Shown here one piece after another: positions 1 to 12,750 of a stretch of 64,000 nt of DNA. How positions within the stretch are numbered: position 1 is the stretch's first letter; each line of letters begins with the position of its first letter. The DNA comes from Chytridium lagenaria. Taxonomy: Eukaryota; Chytridiomycota; Chytridiomycetes; Chytridiales; Chytridiaceae. The stretch covers positions 287,012 to 351,011 of the forward strand of contig JAHLKC010000026.1 of the NCBI GenBank assembly GCA_025449115.1, written 5' to 3'. Made by a program: the position numbers and the translations under genes. The notes below the pieces were generated by a model that saw nothing but the letters and a program-made list of their open reading frames with translations, had not been told where the DNA came from and ran no database searches.

Positions 1-3000
1 CAATAAGTTTGCAGAGGCCTGCATCGTCTCCACATCCCACTGCTCCTCACTACTACTCTACTCAACAACCTCCTTCGTTGGTCTCTGCCTCTGCCCCACC
101 TCCTCCCCCTCAACACCAACAAAGAAATTACCAGCCTATGCCACCTCAGCACCAACAGCAGCAACACCAACAACAACAACAACAACAGCAACACCGACTC
201 CATTATAATCCAACGCAACCGGCTCCTCCATCCCCTTCCACATCCTCTGGTCAACCGGGGAGCGTCGTTGGGCACAGCGTGGGACCGGGGCAGGGAGGAG
301 GAGGAGGAAACATGCCTGCGTATCGATCCGTTGTGTCACACCACCCGCCGCCTGCACCCGCATCGCACGCTGATTATCACACGCATCACCCTCATCACAA
401 CCAGCAGGTGTCGGCACCACCCCATCACCAACCACAGCAACAACACCAACACCAGCAGCAACAGCAACCCCTTCCACCCCAATCTTACTCTACCCAGTAC
501 CGTCCTCACCTACCCCCTCCTCCGTCGGCGGTGAGTTCAAGCTCTCTTCCACCTCCTCCTCCTCCTCCTCACCAACAGCAGCAACATCTCCATAATCACC
601 ATCCACCCCCACCATCCCCAACGTATGCCTACCAAAGCCATGCTCCTCCTCCCCCTGCTACTGCTCCTCAGTCTCAGCATCACCATTATCCCCAGCAGCA
701 CCAGCAGCAACAATACCATCCAGGCCCACCACCACAACAACCCCCTCATCCCTCCCATGGTCCACCCCAACCCACCACTACCATCATCAAGGGCCACCTC
801 CGCCTGCTCAACCTTCCTATTCAAACGCCCCTCCAATGCAAGCTGCTCAAGGTCATCCACCATCCTATCATCATCAGGGCCGTCCAGGAGATCACGGTCC
901 AATAAATATCCCTCCTCCTCCTCAACCGAGTCACCCACCACAACCCCGTCCTTCCTACCACCCAGTCTCTCAATCGCCCAACACGTCCTATGCATCCTCT
1001 ATGCAGCCCCCACCTCCTCAATCCCATCCCACAAACTACCCTCCCCACCACGAAACCCAACAGCAACAACAACAGCAACAACAACAACAACAACACCCTC
1101 ACCCTCCACCTCCACCACCCCCTCACCAACACCCTCAACCCTACCATCCCCAACAACAGCAATACCACTACCAACCCTCCCAACCCCAACCCCACCCCCC
1201 TCCTCCTCCACCCAACTCCATGCCCCCTCCACCCCGCTACATCCCCGTCACCGAAGACCGTCCCCAATCCATCCAAGGTCTCCCAGGCTACCTCATGGGT
1301 CCCCCCGCTCAACCCCTCCAGCACCCCGCGTCTCCCCATCATGGCCACAACACACCCCATACCATCCCGATCGCAAACAACCCCCCCTAAAACCTCCTCA
1401 CCGCCAACCCATCATCGTTGACGACGACGGACCCATCAAACCCAAACTCACCACCTCCTCCTCCATCAAACCCGCTCCATCTTTTCCACCCCCACCACCC
1501 CCACCCAATGATTCTGGCACCGTCACGATTTATTCTGCAACGTATTCAGGGTGCGGCCTTTTTTTCCATTTTTTTTTTTTAATGGTTTTTTTTTTTGGCG
1601 GTTAGGTCCCTGTTTATGAAATGATTGTGCATGGCGTGCCTGTCATGAAACGACGGGTGGATGGGTATTTGAATGCCACGCAGGTGTTGAAGGTGGCGGG
1701 GATTTCGAAACCAAAGAGGAATGCGATCATGCAGAAGGAGGTGTTGCCGGGTATCATGAGAAGATTCAAGGCGGGTATGGAAAGTTTCAAGGAACATGGT
1801 GAGCCTCTTTTTTTTTTTTGGTTTTCTTTTTTGGGGGGTTTTGTCGACGTTTTTTTTTTTTTTTTTTTTTTTTTCTCAAAAGGACTGTGGTTTTCTATAC
1901 TTTTTTGATTTATTTCGTTTCCTTTTCTTCATTTTCTATCGCAAGACTGTGGTTCTCTCTATTTTTTGATTTATTTCGTTTTCTTTACTTTCAGTATTTA
2001 CTTTACGTTTCTTTCATATTATTCACCCATCCTTCTCCTCCATTTTTCTTTCGCGTCCACTCTTTTCTTTGCTCTAACAAAAAATACAACAGGGTACCCC
2101 TCATCAAAGGCCGTCAAATCGCCCGCAACTACGGCGTCGAAGAACATTTAGCTCCCCTCTTTGACTTTGACCCGACTACCTCCACTCCACAGCCCCCGCC
2201 TTACCTCCCTACCCCACCCCCACCCCTCCTCACCAACCCCGTCCTCCCTCTCCACCACCTTGGAACGCCATCTCCGCTTTAGCCGACCAAGCCGCTGCTG
2301 CTACCCCTTTAGAGGCGACGGTTGTGCATCTGGACGTGAGTGGAGGGGAGGGAGTGGGGAAGGTTGTTGGAGGGGTGGAACCTGATTTGGAGGGGGAGGG
2401 GGAGGTGGAGGCTATGGCGGCTGTGCTTGCTAGTCTTGGACGGGAGGTCGTTGAAGACGGTGATGAGGATGTAGGTTTACCCCGCTTTCTCTTTTTCCTA
2501 CATTTGAAATCTCACCTTGTTTTCCCCCCTCTCCCCCCTCCCATTCAAAATCTCACCTTGTATTTTTTACACCCTTTCTTTACCCGTTTGAAATCTTACC
2601 GCGTGTTTTCCCCCCTTTCTTCCCATATTCAAAATCTCAACTTGGTATTTTCCCCCCATTTGTTCCCCCATTTGAAATCTCACCTTATTTCTTCCCTCTT
2701 GTTCCCCCATTCAAAATCCCACCTTGATTTCCTCCTCTTTTTCCCCAAAAAAAACCAAATCTCACCTTATTTCCTTCAAACAGACGACCCCTCCCCTTCC
2801 CCCTCAAATCCCACCAAACGCCCACTCCCACCTCCTCTCCTCTACCTCTCCGACGACCCAACCCTCCTCCCCTTCATCCCCGCCCACCTCCCCCTCGACG
2901 CCACCACCCTCGACACACCCCCTCCACTGGGCCGCCCGTCTCGCCCGCCCCAACATCCTCTCCACCCTCCTCACCCACACCCCGCGACCCTCCGCAACCC

Positions 3001-3670
3001 CCTCGACGGTGCCACCCCCCTCATCGGGGTGTTCAAACCGCGGCGTGGGGCGATACGACGTTTATTGAGATGTTGAAGGGGAGTGTGGGGGTACGGGATG
3101 TGTGGGGACGACGGCGTTGCATTGGGCTGTGGGGGGGGGGGGAGGGAGAGGAGGGTTTTGTATGTGAAGGCGATTTTGGATTTGGAGGAGGGGTTTTGGA
3201 GGTGAGGGATGGGGAGGGAGGACGGCTTTGGAGGTTGCTGTGGGGTATGTGAAGGCGGTTGAGGGGGGGGAGATTTGAGGGATGGGGTTGTGAGGGAGCT
3301 TGTTGGGAGGGGGGGATGGGGTTGGAGGGTGTTGTTGGGGGGGGGAGGGGGGAGGGGGGAGGGGGGGAAGCGGAGGGGGAAGAGGGGGGACCTTATCCGT
3401 CTCCTGGACCTGGGGAGGCTGAGATGGTTATTATGAGACGGGTGAAGAGGAAGGTGGATTTGGAGGGTGGGATGGGGGGAGGCGGGGGAGGTTGGGGAAA
3501 GGCGGGGGGAGATGGGGGAAAGGCGGGGGGAGGTGAGTGGGGTGTGGGGAGGCGGGGGGAGGTGGAATGGGGATGGGGGGAGGCATTTGCCGTTGTTCAA
3601 GGATTTTGTGGAGGTGTTGGGGGAGGAGTTGAGGAAGTGGGGGTGGGGACGCCGGGTGTCGCCGTTTTGA
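1..3670 (+). CDS. APSES (KilA-N) transcription factor with ankyrin repeats, MBF/SBF type, 5' partial
   Basis: Likely DNA-binding subunit of a G1/S (MBF/SBF-like) complex. The first ~500 residues are Gln/Pro/His-rich low complexity; the window opens at a possible acceptor (tttgcag, 8-14), so the gene may start upstream. The APSES domain runs from YSATYSG (to 1550) through VPVYEMIVHGVPVMKRR and VDGYLNATQVLKVAGI to QGGYGKFQGTWVPL (about 1755-2100) and GVEEHLAPLFDF. Ankyrin pieces follow: TPLHWAARLARPNIL (~2925-2970), DGATPLI (~3005), GRTALHWAV (~3105-3130), GRTALEVAVGY (~3215). The tail has LPLFKDFVEVLGEEL (~3590). Introns: 1551-1605, 1799-2092, 2471-2783. Single-base frame breaks occur near 770, 1355, 1550, 1750 and several times after 2900; correcting the one near 1750 restores the family motif QGGYGKFQGTW. 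Family is sure; intactness is not. Confidence 0.85.
2490..2780 (+). repeat. Minisatellite inside an APSES-gene intron
   Basis: Six to seven imperfect copies of a unit of roughly 45-55 bp built on (T)TCAAAATCTCACCTTGTTTTCCCCC or its TTTGAAATCTCACCTT variant. They fill almost the whole 313-bp intron between the donor at 2471 and the acceptor at 2783. Confidence 0.75.
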
Positions 3671-3859
3671 GGAGGGGTGGGGGGTGGTTGTGACTGGGGT
3701 GATTGGTGGCGTTGGTTTTGAGGATGGATGGGGGGGGTTTGTATAGGGGATGATGGTGTTGTTTTTTGAGAAATGGGGAAGGGTCGAGGTGTTTTTTTTT
3801 TGGGGGGGAGATTGGGTGGGACGTTGGGTTGGAGGATGATGGTGTCGCCTCGCTGGGGT

Positions 3860-6800
3860 TCCTTTTTTTTTTGGGAGATGGGGTGGGAGACGTTGGGTAT
3901 GAGGGATGAGGAAAGATGGTGGAGGTGTGGGAAGACACCGTGCCGAAGAGACAAGGTTAAGAAGTATTGTCGTTTTAGAGAATTATAATGTGATATCCTT
4001 TGCAAGATAACTGTATACCAGTTTGGAATTGTAATATGATGGATTTTGAGATATAACTGTTCTTGTCTTGTTTTTTTTGGGGTTGTGTTGACGGGTGACG
4101 TCGGGTAGGAGGGATCTGGGGTTCCTTTTTCTTTTTGTTGTGAGATTGGTTGGGAGACGTTGGGTATGAGAGGGATGAGGAAAGATGGTGGAGGTGTGGG
4201 AAGACACCGTGCCGCAGAGACAAGGTTACGAAGTATTGTCGTTTTAGAGAATTATAATGTGATATCCTTTGCAAGATAACTGTATACCCGTTTGGGATTG
4301 TAATATGATGGATTTTGAGATGTAACTGTTCTTGTCTTGTTTTTTTTGGGGTTGTGTTGACGGTGACGTCGGGTAGGAGGGATCTGGGGTTTCCTTTTTC
4401 TTTTTGTTGTGAGATTGGTTGGGAGACGTTGGGTATGAGAGGGATGAGGAAAGGTGGTGGAGGTGTGGGAAGACACCGTGCCGAAGAGACAAGGTTACGA
4501 AGTATTGTCGGTTTAGAGAATTATGATGTGATATCCTTTGCAAGATAACTGTATACCCGTTTGGGATTGTAATATGATGGATTTTGAGATATAACTGTTC
4601 TTGTCTTGTTTTTTTTTTTTGGAAGGGGTTTGTGTTGACGGGTGACGTCGGGTAGGAGGGATCTGGGGTTCCTTTTTTTGTTGTTGTGAGATTGGTTGGG
4701 AGACGTTGGGTATTGAGAGGGATGAGGAAAGGTGGTGGAGGTGTGGAAGACACCGTGCCGAAGAGACAAGGTTACGAAGTATTGTCGTTTAGAGAATTAT
4801 AATGTGATATCCTTTGCAAGATAACTGTATACCCGTTTGGGATTGTAATATGATGGATTTTGAGATGTAACTGTTCTTGTCTTGTTTTTTTTGGGGTTGT
4901 GTTGACGGGTGACGTCGGGTAGGAGGGATCTGGGGTTCCTTTTCTTTTTTTGTTGTGAGATTGGTTGGGAGACGTTGGGTATGAGAGGGATGAGGAAAGA
5001 TGGTGGAGGTGTGGCAAGACACCGTGCCGAAGAACAAGGTTACGAAGTATTGTCGGTTTAGAGATTATAATGTGATATCCTTTGCAAGATAACTGTATAC
5101 CCGTTTGGGATTGTAATATGATGGATTTTGAGATGTAACTGTTCTTGTCTTGTTTTTTTTTTTGGGGTTGTGTTGACGGGTGACGTCGGGTAGGAGGGAT
5201 CTGGGGTTCCTTTTTTTGTTTTGTGAGATTGGTTGGGAGACGTTGGGTATGAGAGGGATGAGGAAAGATGGTGGAGGTGTGGCAAGCACCGTGCCGAAGA
5301 GACAAGGTTACGAAGTATTGTCGTTTTAGAGAATATAATGTGATATCCTTTGCAAGATAACTGTATACCCGTTTGGGATTGTAATATGATGGATTTTGAG
5401 ATGTAAACTGTTCTTGTCTTGTTTTTTTGGGGTTGTGTTGACGGGTGACGTCGGGTAGGAGGGATCTGGGGTTCCTTTTTTTTTTGTTGTGAGATTGGTT
5501 GGGAGACGTTGGGTATGAGAGGGATGAGGAAAGATGGTGGAGGTGTGGGAAGCACCGTGCGAAGAACAAGGTTAAGGAGTATTGTCGTTTTAGAGATGAT
5601 AATGTGATATCCTTTGCAAGATAACTGTATACCCGTTTGGGATTGTAATATGATGGATTTTGAGATGAACTGTTCTTGTCTTGTTTTTTTTTTTTTGGAA
5701 GGGGTTGTGTTGACCGGGTGACGTCGGGTAGGAGGGATCTGGGGTTCCTTTTTTTGTTGTTGTGACATTGGTTGGGAGACGTTGGGTATGAGAGGGATGA
5801 GGAAAGGTGGTGGAGGTGTGGGAAGCACCGTGCCGAAGAGACAAGGTTAAGAAGTATTGTCGTTTTAGAGAAATATAATGTGATATCCTTTGCAAGATAA
5901 CTGTATACCCGTTTGGATTGTAATATGATGGATTTTGAGATATAACTGTTCTTGTCTTGTTTTTTTTGGGGTTGTGTTGACGGGTGACGTCGGGTAGGAG
6001 GGATCTGGGGTTCCTTTTTTTTTTGTTGTTGTGAGATTGGTTGGGAGACGTTGGGGATGAGAGGGATGAGGAAAGATGTGGGAAGACACCGTGCCGAAGA
6101 GACAAGGTTATGAAGTATTGTCGTTTTAGAGATGATAATGTGACATCCTTTGCAAGATAACTGTATACCCGTTTGGGTATTGTAATATGATGGATTTTGA
6201 GATATAACTGTTCTTGTCTTGTTTTTTTTGGGGTTGTGTTGACGGGTGACGTCGGGTAGGAGGGATCTGGGGTTGCTTTTTTTTTGTTGTTGTGATTGGT
6301 TGGGAGACGTTGGGTAGGAGGGATGAGGAAAGGTGGTGGAGGTGTGGGAAGCACCGTGCCGAAAAGACAAGGTTACGAAGTATTGTCGTTTTAGAGAATT
6401 ATAATGTGATATCCTTTGCAAGATAACTGTATACCCGTTTGGGATTGTAATATGATGGATTTTGAGATATAACTGTTCTTGTCTTTTGTTTTTTTTTGGG
6501 GTTGTGTTGACGGGTGACGTCGGGTAGGAGGGATCTGGGGTTCCTTTTTCTTTTTGTTGGGAGATTGGTTGGGAGACGTTGGGGATGAGAGGGATGAGGA
6601 AAGATGGTGGAGGTGTGGGAAGACACCGTGCCAAAGAGACAAGGTTAAGGAGTATTGTCGTTTTAGAGATGATAATGTGATATCCTTTGCAAGATAACTG
6701 TATACCCGTTTGGGATTGTAATATGATGGATTTTGAGATGTAACTGTTCTTGTCTTTTTTTTTTGGGGTTGTGTTGACGGGTGACGTCGGTAGGAGGGAT

Positions 6801-8925
6801 CTGGGGTTCCTTTTTTTTTTTTTGTGAGATTGGTTGGGAGACGTTGGGTATGAGGGATGAGGAAAGGTGGTGGAGGTGTAGGAAGACACCGTGCCGAAGA
6901 GACAAGGTTAAGAAGTATTGTCGTTTTAGAGAAATTATAATGTGATATCCTTTGCAAGATAACTGTATACCCGTTTGGGATTGTAATATGATGGATTTTG
7001 AGATATAACTGTTCTTGTCTTTTTTTTTTTGGAAGGGGTTGTGGTGACGGGTGACGTCGGGTAGGAGGGATCTGGGGTTCCTTTTTTTGTTGTTGTGAGA
7101 TTGGTTGGGAGACGTTGGGGATGAGAGGGATGAGGAAAGGTGGTGGAGGTGTGGGAAGACACCGTGCCAAAGAGACAAGGTTACGAAGTATTGTCGTTTT
7201 AGAGAATTGTAATGTGATATCCTTTGCAAGATAACTGTATACCCGTTTGGGATTGTAATATGATGGATTTTGAGATATAACTGTTCTTGTCTTTTTTTTT
7301 TTGGAAGGGGTTGTGGTGACGGGTGACGTCGGGTAGGAGGGATCTGGGGTTCCTTTTTTTGTTGTTGTGAGATTGGTTGGGAGACGTTGGGGATGAGAGG
7401 GATGAGGAAAGGTGGTGGAGGTGTGGGAAGACACCGTGCTGAAGAGACAAGGTTAAGAAGTATTGTCGTTTTAGAGGATTATAATGTGATATCCTTTGCA
7501 AGATAACTGTATACCCGTTTGGGATTGTAATATGATGGATTTTGAGATATAACTGTTCTTGTCTTTTTTTTTTTGGAAGGGGTTGTGGTGACGGGTGACG
7601 TCGGGTAGGAGGGATCTGGGGTTCCTTTTTTGTTGTTGTGAGATTGGTTGGGAGACGTTGGGGATGAGAGGGATGAGGAAAGGTGGTGGAGGTGTGGGAA
7701 GACACCGTGCCGAAGAAAAAAGGTTAAGAAGTATTGTCGTTTTAGAGGATTATAATGTGATATCCTTTGCAAGATAACTGTATACCCGTTTGGGATTGTA
7801 ATATGATGGATTTTGAGATATAACTGTTCTTGTCTTTTTTTTTTTGGAAGGGGTTGTTGGTGACGGGTGACGTCGGGTAGGAGGGATCTGGGGTTCCTTT
7901 TTTTGTTGTTGTGAGATTGGTTGGGAGACGTTGGGGATGAGAGGGATGAGGAAAGGTGGTGGAGGTGTGGGAAGACACCGTGCCAAAGAGACAAGGTTAC
8001 GAAGTATTGTCGTTTTAGAGAATTGTAATGTGATATCCTTTGCAGATAACTGTATACCCGTTTGGGATTGTAATATGATGGATTTTGAGATATAACTGTT
8101 CTTGTCTTGTTTTTTTTTTTTTGGAAGGGGTTGTGTTGACCGGTGACGTCGGGTAGGAGGGATCTGGGGTTCCTTTTTTTTTTTTGGGAGATTGGTTGGG
8201 AGACGTTGGGTATGAGGGATGAGGAAGGTGGTGGAGGTGTGGGAAGACACCGTGCTGAAGAGACAAGGTTACGAAGTATTGTCGTTTTAGAGAATTATAA
8301 TGTGATATCCTTTGCAAGATAACTGTATACCCGTTTGGTATTATAATATGATGGATTTTGAGATATAACTGTTCTGGTCTTGGTTTTTTTTGGGTTGTGT
8401 TGACGGGTGACGTCGGGTAGGAGGATCTGGGGTTCCTTTTTCTTTTGTTGTGAGATTGGTTGGGAGACGTTGGGGATGAGAGGGATGAGGAAAGATGGTG
8501 GAGGTGTGGGAAGCATCGTGCCAAAGAGACAAGGTTACGAAGTATTGTTGTTTTAGAGAATTATGATAATGTGATATCCTTTGCAAGATAACTGTATACC
8601 CGTTTGGGATTGTAATATGATGGATTTTGAGATACTGTTCTTGTCTTGTTTTTTTTGGGGTTGCGTTGACGGGTGACGTCGGGTAGGAGGGATCTGGGGT
8701 TCCTTTTTTTTTTGTGAGATTGGTTGGGAGACGTTGGGGATGAAAGGGATGAGGAAAGGTGTGGAGGTGTGGGAAGACACCGTGCCGAAAAGACAAGGTT
8801 ACGAAGTATTGTCGTTTTAGAGATTATAATGTGATATCCTTTGCAAAATAACTGTATACCCGTTTGGGATTGTAATATGATGGATTTTGAGATATAACTG
8901 TTCTTGTCTTGTTTTTTTTGGGAAG
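3860..8925. repeat. Satellite array, 19 tandem units of about 269 bp
   Basis: The anchor GTGATATCCTTTGC (one copy reads GTGACATCC) recurs at 3990, 4259, 4528, 4804, 5072, 5340, 5604, 5880, 6140, 6406, 6677, 6942, 7214, 7486, 7757, 8030, 8302, 8571 and 8831. That is 19 copies at 260-276 bp spacing, mean 269. Each unit carries GACACCGTGCCGAAGAGACAAGG, the anchor, a TATACCCGTTTGGGATTG block, a T-run of variable length, and GACGGGTGACGTCGGG. Length differences lie mainly in the T-runs and in an optional GGAAGG insert after them. The first unit is the most diverged at its left edge. Long reverse-strand open frames across the array are by-products of the repeat, with unit lengths not held to multiples of three. 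The array starts about 190 bp after the APSES gene. Confidence 0.95.
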
Positions 8926-9224
8926 GCGACCGTTGTTTTTGTTTTGACAGTGAGGTTTGTGGTGTATTGTTCGTGTCCGGAGAATGACGATAAGTGAAGG
9001 CTTGGTGCTGAAGATGTAGGTTTCACCTGTCGCCCTTTTCTTCATTTGGTCTTTTCATTTGCGACAGTTGCGATCTGTTTTCTGTTCATTCAAATCACTG
9101 CCGTTCAATGTTTTTGGGGGTGTTGCCCCCGTGAAGGAATTTTATGTATGGTCGTTTGGAGTGATGGAAGGGGATGGAATGCTGTCACCCTCCGCGAATC
9201 TTGGTTTTATTTGAGAAGGATATA

Positions 9225-9640
9225 TGTGAAAACTCTGCATGGTTTCTTTATCGTCGCATTTCTTTGTGGATGGTGTGGAATGTGTGTAGCGACGTTTTTG
9301 CTTTTTAAAAGAATCACAACGGGTATTCTCTGCATGTTTTCTTTACCATCGCATTTCTTTGCGGATGGTGTGGAATGTGTGTAGCGACGTTTTAAGAATC
9401 ACAACGGGTATTTTTCTGCATGGTTTCTTTATCGTCGCATTTCTTTGCGGATGGTGTGGAATGTGTGTAGCGACGTTTTAAGAATCACAACGGGTATTTT
9501 CTGCATGGTTTCTTTATCGTCGCATTTCTTTGCGGATGGTGTGGAATAGTAGCGATCTTTGGTGTTTTTTTGGAAGAAATTAGAATGTGGAATCTCTGCA
9601 TGTTTTCTTTATCGTCTTTCTTTTCGGCTGATGCAGATTA
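9225..9640. repeat. Tandem repeat of 80-95 bp, about five units
   Basis: Units begin with CTGCATGGTTTCTTTATCGT and continue through GCATTTCTTTGCGGATGGTG and TGTGTAGCGACGTTTT to AGAATCACAACGGGTATT. Three or four are well conserved and the last (from about 9595) is strongly degraded. This is a different family from the 269-bp satellite just upstream. Confidence 0.85.
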
Positions 9641-10824
9641 TGTGTAAGAGCTTTTGGGTTGTTATTAAATAAGTAAACTGTGCATTCTCTGCATGCTTTC
9701 ATTATCATCGCCTTTTTTAACAATGAATGAAGGATGACTTGACAACCAGTTGATGCAGTAAGGGCACGGAAAATTCCAAAATACATTTTCAATTGGGCTC
9801 TGCATAAATATTACGTACGATGTAGTATGGTGATGACGCCGTCTCACTTTGTCCTTGATTAAGGTTCTTCCCCTGTAACTGATTGCAAGAAACAAGGTAA
9901 AAAGACATGCCGTCCTCACTGTGCGTACACGCAGATTAGACCTCTGACCTCATGTTTGTTTGCGTCTTGTGGAAAAAAAAGAAGCCGAAAAGATATTTTT
10001 CTTATCCCCGGTATCACAAAAGCGAGTTGACGTTTTTGGGTCATTGTCTTCCATGCTGACCTTCCTTTTAAAGTACAGGCCTTTCAAGACTTTGGTGTGG
10101 GGTGTCTCCTCTGGGTAGTGCGCGTGCTGGAGACTTTATCACTGATGCTGGACGTACTCTCTTTTCTTATTCTTTTTTCTTTGGTCCGCCCGCTTGCAGA
10201 TTGGTTAGTTGACAGGGGGGGATGTCGATTGAGTCACGGATATGTTTAATATCAAGTCATCCATCATTCTTTTTTCTGTTGTCAGCAGCAAGCGCAACGG
10301 CAAGCAAAGCAGAGGTGATAATGGAATAAATACATCATACATTTAGGGATGATCTTTTCCTTTTTCTGTTATCATTAAAAAGTCAATACGTTGAAAGATC
10401 AAAGCATGCAATTGTCTTTTATTGACATCTGTCACTTTTATTCATTTTACAATATTTTATTACTCTTTATGTAATTGACATGTGTGTTTGTTGCTGTTTA
10501 TCACCTTTAATAATTGTATTTATATGGATAAATTATTGTGTAAAGTTTAAAGTTGATATCCTTCTGACATTTCCTATATATGGTATAAACATGAATAAGC
10601 ATGAGGGAAGAAATAAGGGGCGGCTGATAGTCATACTTTACTTTACTATTATTAGGTGACAAAGCCTATTATTTATTTATTTATTTATTTATTAGTAAGT
10701 TTATTATTATTAATACGCAAAGGGCTGACTGATATCAGGTTTCACTGTTTTGCTTTTTACCTTTTTCAATCCCCACTCGGCTGACAGGTAGTACAAATAA
10801 ATTAATAGAAAAAGCACTTGTTGA
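9641..10824. other. Intergenic, AT-rich, no gene seen
   Basis: No open frame with codon structure or a recognisable domain on either strand. It holds AT-rich sequence and a TTTA microsatellite (about 10,670-10,695). Nothing else is supported. Confidence 0.6.
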
Positions 10825-11497
10825 TAGGCCTGTCACCCGAGCCTTCGGATACGGATAATGCCTAAATCCGTTATCCGTATCCGACTTTTTTTGAAAATCC
10901 GTTATCCGAAGCCGACATATCGGATATCACGTGATATGTAAAATCACATGTTTTCGTCCAATCACATCATCTCCGACATTCCTATCAATAGTTTGACCTA
11001 TGAAGATGAGGTTAAATTAGGTGTGCACATAACTGAATAAACCAGCTGAATAGGCAAACCAATCAATTAGGGGAGCGACTAATTCCCCTCAAACACTATT
11101 TCGTCAAAGCTTTAAAAATACCAGACTCGCCGCTCGCGCTTTCGTCACCTCTCTGAGCTAGCGCGTGTCATCCTAGGTATTTCGGCAACAAGTGTTCCGT
11201 CAGAACGGGTTTTTTCGTTGGGAAGAAATATCTTGCATTACGAGCGTTCATGTTTGAGGTAATCCATGGTCGAGATATTCTCACCTTGAGGGAATGGGTT
11301 TTGGTTTATGGCAAAATAATTTTTGAGTAAATAAATTTTGAAGTTCATATATTCACTCTTATATTATTTTGTTTTTTAATTATTATTAATTATAGTATCC
11401 GTCGGATAACGGATAACCGACCCTCAAATCCGACATCCGTATCCGACCTGTTATCCGCAGATGCCATCTGCGGATAAGGTTGTCGGGGACAGGCCTA
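10825..11497. mobile_element. Non-autonomous hAT-like DNA transposon, 673 bp, with 8-bp target duplication
   Basis: Both ends carry the same 10-bp terminal inverted repeat, TAGGCCTGTC at 10825-10834 and its complement GACAGGCCTA at 11488-11497. The inverted similarity continues imperfectly for a few more bases. The element is flanked by perfect 8-bp direct repeats CTTGTTGA (10817-10824 and 11498-11505). An 8-bp duplication with short TIRs starting TA/CA is the hAT pattern. Subterminal regions are packed with TATCCG/CGGATA motifs in both orientations, like hAT transposase-binding repeats. There is no transposase reading frame, so it would depend on an element elsewhere. Confidence 0.8.
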
Positions 11498-11505
11498 CTT
11501 GTTGA

Positions 11506-12750
11506 TAAAAACTTTATTCCAACAGCATGTTGCTTGTCCATATAAAGCCAAATCTTAAGATAAAATTTTACTCTTATGATTTATGAAATGGATGGAAATA
11601 GTTGGTGTAACAGTAGAAAGCAGCTGAGACTGAGAGTGTGGTCACTCCTTAAAAGGAAAATGTTCTAGTGCTACCAGCATTGTGTGCTGATGGATGGTGT
11701 AACAGTGAATAAGTGTAATTGTCAGTGTGCCAGTGGATTGATTGGCTGATCAAACAAGCTTTTTTCTTATCAGTAGTAATTATTCATTTTAATAAAATTA
11801 AATAAAGAGCAGAAAGTTTAACAGAAACAAAAAAAAAGGCAATAAAATAAATAAATAATATTAAAATAAAATAAATCAGTTCATTAATTACGTAAAGAGT
11901 TTGTATTTAATATCCAACACCTGTCTCTCTCTCTCTCTCTCTCTTTCTCTCCTCTCTTTCTTTTTTATATATTTATAACCAACGTCCTCGCCTTGCCTTA
12001 TCCCCATCTTTCTTTATTAAAATAAACTGAAATCCACCCTTTACTTGCCTTCATCCATCCATCCGTCCATCCATTCATCAACCCCCTCCCCCGCTCTCTC
12101 TCCCCATAACCTTATAACTTGTGGGAGACAAAACGACCTTCTCTCACTCTACTCCCAAGACTTCCAGGATAGTGAGCCTTTGACGCCCGTTACCTTTTCA
12201 CGATTTCATCTTGCATTAAAAGACCCACTGTCTCACTGGCTGGATCGTTTAGTCTGTCATTGGAGGATCGGACTTGTTATTAGTATTTAAAAGGGGAACC
12301 CAACAGCAACAACAAACAACAACAACAACGTGGGACATTTATATAAATATCTGGAGACATTTCCCTCGTTGAATAACAATCATCAACAATAACACCCAAC
12401 TTTCGTTCATCATGGTCTACATTCTGTGAGTTTGTGCGTGTGTGTATACCCGCCCCCATTTCGAGTTCATAGTCAGGTAAGCTATTGACCCCCTTGCTCA
12501 ACCACCACCTGTTTCGCCCTCTGATTTGATCTCCAGTTTTTTCTGATTGACAAATTTGTTGCCCATCTCTTATCGTCGTCACTCCGACCATCATCACAAA
12601 TTCTAACGATACCCTCCACCAGACTTTAAACAACACACAACGACCATCACATCTTCCAACCATCAAAGCACTTCAACCCACACCACCGCACTACCCTCGC
12701 ACTCGTCGTCTCCCAACAGTCACCAGCAGATAGAACAACCAACAGAAAAC
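11506..12750. other. Intergenic and upstream region of the cyclin gene
   Basis: AT-rich to about 11,920, then a CT microsatellite (about 11,925-11,950), a CATC-rich stretch (about 12,050-12,080) and a CAACAA stretch (about 12,300-12,330). No convincing gene. The last several hundred bases probably form the promoter and leader of the cyclin gene at 12,751. Confidence 0.5.

Noticed and set aside
136..1605. Alternative long frames on both strands of the Gln/Pro-rich region
   Set aside because: Low-complexity CAA/CCA repeats keep all frames open; only the frame leading into the APSES domain is supported.
4772..6889. Very long reverse-strand open frame (about 700 codons) across the satellite
   Set aside because: It follows the tandem repeat, changes register with unit length, has no domain, and is a low-complexity by-product of a repeat with few stops on that strand.
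9046..9384. 112-codon open frame with hydrophobic stretches
   Set aside because: Half of it is the 80-95 bp tandem repeat and there is no recognisable domain.
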